From Nannocystis sp. (GTDB lineage Bacteria; Myxococcota_A; Polyangia; Nannocystales; Nannocystaceae), in assembly GCA_016712315.1 (NCBI GenBank), contig JADJRG010000009.1:1-27484 (forward strand): a DNA stretch of 27,484 bases, given 5' to 3'. Below the pieces are notes generated by a model. The model searched no databases. It had not been told where the DNA came from and saw only the letters and a list, made by a program, of their open reading frames with translations. Shown in pieces: positions 25,301-27,484 of the stretch. Made by a program: the position numbers and the translations under genes. The first letter of the stretch is position 1. Every line of letters begins with the position of its first letter.

Positions 25301-26286
25301 CCGCGCCGGCGCTGGACGGTGTGGACGATGCAACTCTGCTGTCGGTAGTACGCGACCGGTTGGGGGCGCATCACGCTTCAGGATGCGCGGCGCGCGTGCC
25401 AGTTGCGCTGGCCGCGTGGATCATGAGGCGGTTTCGCGCGACGTACCCCTGGGCCTCCCGGCGGCAAGTACAGGCGGTTTTCGTGCATGACCGCCCTAAT
25501 CCGCCGGACGCGAGTGACTTCTTGGCGGATCTCGTTGCGCGGCTGGCCGAGGATCCATCGGGCGACGCCCAGGCGGCGCTGGCTGAACTGGCAGAGGCCG
25601 CGGCAGATAGCTGGACGCCGCGGCTACGCAGCAGTGCGGCGGACCAAGCGCGGAAGCTGGCGGAGGCGACCTATTGTCCGCGGTTGATCGACGACATTCG
25701 TTGTGCGGTAACGGACGAACCGCCGGCGTCGATCGACACGCTGCGCGACGCGGTCCTAGAGGCGCTGGACGACGTGCAGGCGCAGGTGCGCGGTGACTCG
25801 ACGGATTGCTGGCGCGGCTTCTACAAGGATAACAAGTCGAAACCGAAGAACGAAGAGGGCTGCTCCGACCATCTCGTTGTCTTGCTGCGCGCCACGGATC
25901 ACCGCATCTGCTTCCAGCCCGAAGATCACATGCCCGCCAATCGCGAGACGGACATCGCGTGCAGCATCGGCGCACTGCGGCTGCCGATCGAGGCCAAAGG
26001 GCAGTGGCATCGGAAGCTCTGGACAGCCTACAAAACCCAGCTGGCGGGGCAGCAGGCAGTGGATCATCGCGCTGGCGGGCGCGGCATCTACCTCGTCTAC
26101 TGGTTCGGGGCGAATGGGAAGCGGCTGAAGAGCCCGCCGCGAGGGGTGCCTCTGCCGGGTTCAGCGAAGGAGTTGGAGGAAGTCCTCGCCAAGAAACTGA
26201 TTGCCGACGGGCTGCTACATCTGCGCGTCAAAGTGCTGGACCTGTCCCCCCGCCCGCTGGCGGCCGAATCAAGGCCGATACCCTGA
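22334..26286 (+). CDS. STAND NTPase with C-terminal PD-(D/E)xK-like nuclease, about 1317 aa (one frameshift)
   Basis: Probably an anti-phage sensor-effector: an ATPase that oligomerises on a trigger and activates a nuclease. Walker A is GDPGAGKTT (residues about 42-50) and Walker B LLVIDALDEVP (about 80-90) has the DxxDE form of NACHT proteins. A later TYQHRLL, joined across a missing base near 23240-23262 to REYLGARWLAGR, matches the H..REYLaarWL helix near the end of NACHT cores. Residues about 350-1150 are helical, likely repeats that sense the trigger. Near residue 1217, RETDIACSIGALRLPIEAKG has the D-(x)n-ExK spacing of PD-(D/E)xK nucleases, followed by GRGIYLVYWFGANGK. ATG 22334 is chosen for the promoter; in-frame starts at 22211 and 22298 are possible. 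The last 10 or so residues come from the HTH-gene relic, so the original C-terminus may be lost. Confidence 0.85.
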
Positions 26287-26345
26287 ACCAGTACCTCCGC
26301 GGTCGACGTTGTGTCGGCTTCGAGCATGCTTGTATCTGGTGCGAG
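26259..26345 (+). pseudogene. Relic of an HTH gene paralogue, inverted relative to 20158-20242
   Basis: The 85 bases 26259-26343 match the reverse complement of 20158-20242 at 77 positions. Read in the matching frame they code GRIKADTLNQYLRGRRCVGF and EHACIWC, against GRIKADTLNQYLRGRRGVGF in the intact gene. Seven of eight differences are silent; one changes Gly to Cys. Neither the beginning nor the end of the gene is present. The relic therefore derives from a diverged functional paralogue rather than from a recent copy. It overlaps the 3' end of the STAND gene in another frame. Confidence 0.75.
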
Positions 26346-26406
26346 GTGCCGCCGAAGCGACCAAGAACGTCGCAGGCACAAGTCGGCTGGAACCCTGGAT
26401 CAAAGA

Positions 26407-27484
26407 TCAATCCGGCTCGCGCGCTACCACCACACGAAAGCCGCCGATGTCGAAGTTACCGAGGCCGGACCAGCCCCAGGCACGGTAGGCGGCCGCCAGC
26501 GCGCCGCGATTGTCGTCGTAATAACTACCTCCCGTGATCCAACGCCGATCTTTAGCATCCCCATCCTCACACCACTCCCACACATTGCCCGCAAGATCGA
26601 GATGGCCGTGAGGGCCTGCCCCGGCCGGATAAACACCGACCGGGCTCGGTGCGCCGAGGCTATTTTTAAAGTTGGCGAACTGCTCCGCGAGGTCCTCATC
26701 ACTGAGTTGTTTGTTCCCCGCGTCCTGGTCCGTGCCCCACGGATACTCCCCGGTCTTCGGAGTCGCCGCGTGCTCCCACTCGGCGGCGGTCGGTAGCCGG
26801 GCCCTCCCGCCGCCATCGAGCCCCTCGCTGAGCCAGCGGCAGTACGCGCGGGCCTCGTGCCAGGAGACCCCGACGACGGGGCGGTTCGGGTGCTCCTGCT
26901 GGTCCTCCCACTCCCAGGAAGACAGCCGCTTGTGCTTGGTCCTCCAGGCGGCACCGTCTTTGTCCCAGTAGCGACTATTTTGATAACCGCTCGCGGCGAT
27001 GAAGCGCCCGTACTCCACCACGGTCACCGGGAATTTCCCGAGGCTAAGCTCTGTGCCGGGGATCTCGATAAAATTGTCCAACCCTTCCGCTAGGCGCGGG
27101 TCGCCCCACCGGCCGATCACCTCCGCGGCGGCGATTCGGGTCTTCACCGGCACCTGGAGGGCTCCTTCTTTGGTAAAGATCGCCATCACCCGCTCCGCTA
27201 GCGCTTTTTGCCGGATCACGAGCGCTGGCTCTTCGCGGTACTCGTAGGCGTCCATCGGCGCCAGCACCCGCTCGAGGTGCACCAGCGTCTCGGCCTCTCG
27301 ACGCAGTCCCTCGCCCTCGCCGCGGTCCAAGATCTTTTCAATAAGATCATCCACGCGGTCACGCCCGCCGGCCTCGAACACACACCCGGAGAAGAGGTCG
27401 ACGACTTTGTCCCACTGCGGGTCATCCAGGCGGCGCTCGATCTCGCGCCACCAGTCGCTGCGGCGAGCGATCGCCCACGCGGCG
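26407..27484 (-). CDS. C-terminal part of a probable NACHT protein with formylglycine-enzyme-like domain
   Basis: The frame enters from the right edge, so the start is missing. The first segment, WWREIERRLDDPQWDKVVDL then GGRDRVDDLIEKIL, is the helical type often seen after NACHT cores in myxobacterial proteins. HEAT-like helices follow (RIAAAEVIGRWGDPRLAEGL), then an FGE-sulfatase-fold domain: FPVTVVEYGRFIAASGYQN, RPVVGVSWHEARAYCRWLSE, RLPTAAEWEHAA, GEYPWG, GHLDLAGNVWEWCED, ITGGSY and IGGFRVVVA. The Cys pair of true formylglycine-generating enzymes is absent near the end, so it is probably a binding or effector domain rather than an oxidase. It converges on the STAND nuclease gene with about 120 bases between stops. 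NACHT itself is not visible, so that part is inference. Confidence 0.8.
   Translation of the reverse strand, partial: AAWAIARRSDWWREIERRLDDPQWDKVVDLFSGCVFEAGGRDRVDDLIEKILDRGEGEGLRREAETLVHLERVLAPMDAYEYREEPALVIRQKALAERVMAIFTKEGALQVPVKTRIAAAEVIGRWGDPRLAEGLDNFIEIPGTELSLGKFPVTVVEYGRFIAASGYQNSRYWDKDGAAWRTKHKRLSSWEWEDQQEHPNRPVVGVSWHEARAYCRWLSEGLDGGGRARLPTAAEWEHAATPKTGEYPWGTDQDAGNKQLSDEDLAEQFANFKNSLGAPSPVGVYPAGAGPHGHLDLAGNVWEWCEDGDAKDRRWITGGSYYDDNRGALAAAYRAWGWSGLGNFDIGGFRVVVAREPD

Noticed and set aside
26407..27484. Diversity-generating retroelement target, since such targets often have formylglycine-enzyme-like ends
   Set aside because: No reverse transcriptase, template repeat or second copy of the C-terminal sequence is visible in the window.

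Overview
The window is GC-rich DNA from what is probably a myxobacterium (Myxococcota) or a similar large-genome soil bacterium. The reasons are the codon use and two large STAND/NACHT-type proteins, one fused to a formylglycine-enzyme-like domain. This is inference; there is no rRNA or housekeeping marker here.

Region 1 (about 1-20475, all minus strand) is one compact, phage-like cluster of about 22 genes. Neighbouring genes repeatedly overlap by ATGA or TGATG, or are separated by a few bases. From its upstream end it holds: an HTH/coiled-coil protein with an operator-like palindrome over its promoter; a 2-3 helix membrane protein; two adjacent beta-rich structural candidates, one with two similar halves as in double jelly-roll capsid proteins; a membrane-anchored transglycosylase-like protein; several small single-helix membrane proteins; a giant (about 2000 aa) DarB-like DNA methylase-helicase with a satellite protein sharing its N-terminal module; coiled-coil proteins; and an M23-type peptidase with a C-terminal membrane anchor. 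No tailed-phage gene (terminase, portal, tape measure, tail) is visible. My reading is a tailless, membrane-containing virus or provirus that continues past the left edge. No packaging ATPase, replication gene or integrase is in view.

Region 2 (about 20500-22330) is a boundary zone with a promoter/operator, an intrinsic terminator, a broken minus-strand gene of unknown function, a small plus-strand gene with a recognisable promoter, and stretches with no convincing gene.

Region 3 (22334-26286, plus strand) is a STAND NTPase of about 1317 aa with an N-terminal P-loop, a long helical middle and a C-terminal PD-(D/E)xK-like nuclease domain, probably an anti-phage defence protein. Its 3' end runs into an 85-bp relic of a paralogue of the HTH gene, inverted relative to the copy at 20.2 kb. 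Region 4 (26407-27484, minus strand) is the C-terminal part of a probable NACHT protein ending in a formylglycine-enzyme-like domain; its start lies beyond the right edge.

Many genes are interrupted by single-base frameshifts, mostly in G/C or A/T runs. Domain order and the overlapping start/stop codons downstream are preserved, so I treat these as probable sequencing or assembly errors. Genes are reported as reconstructed spans, with the approximate frameshift positions given.
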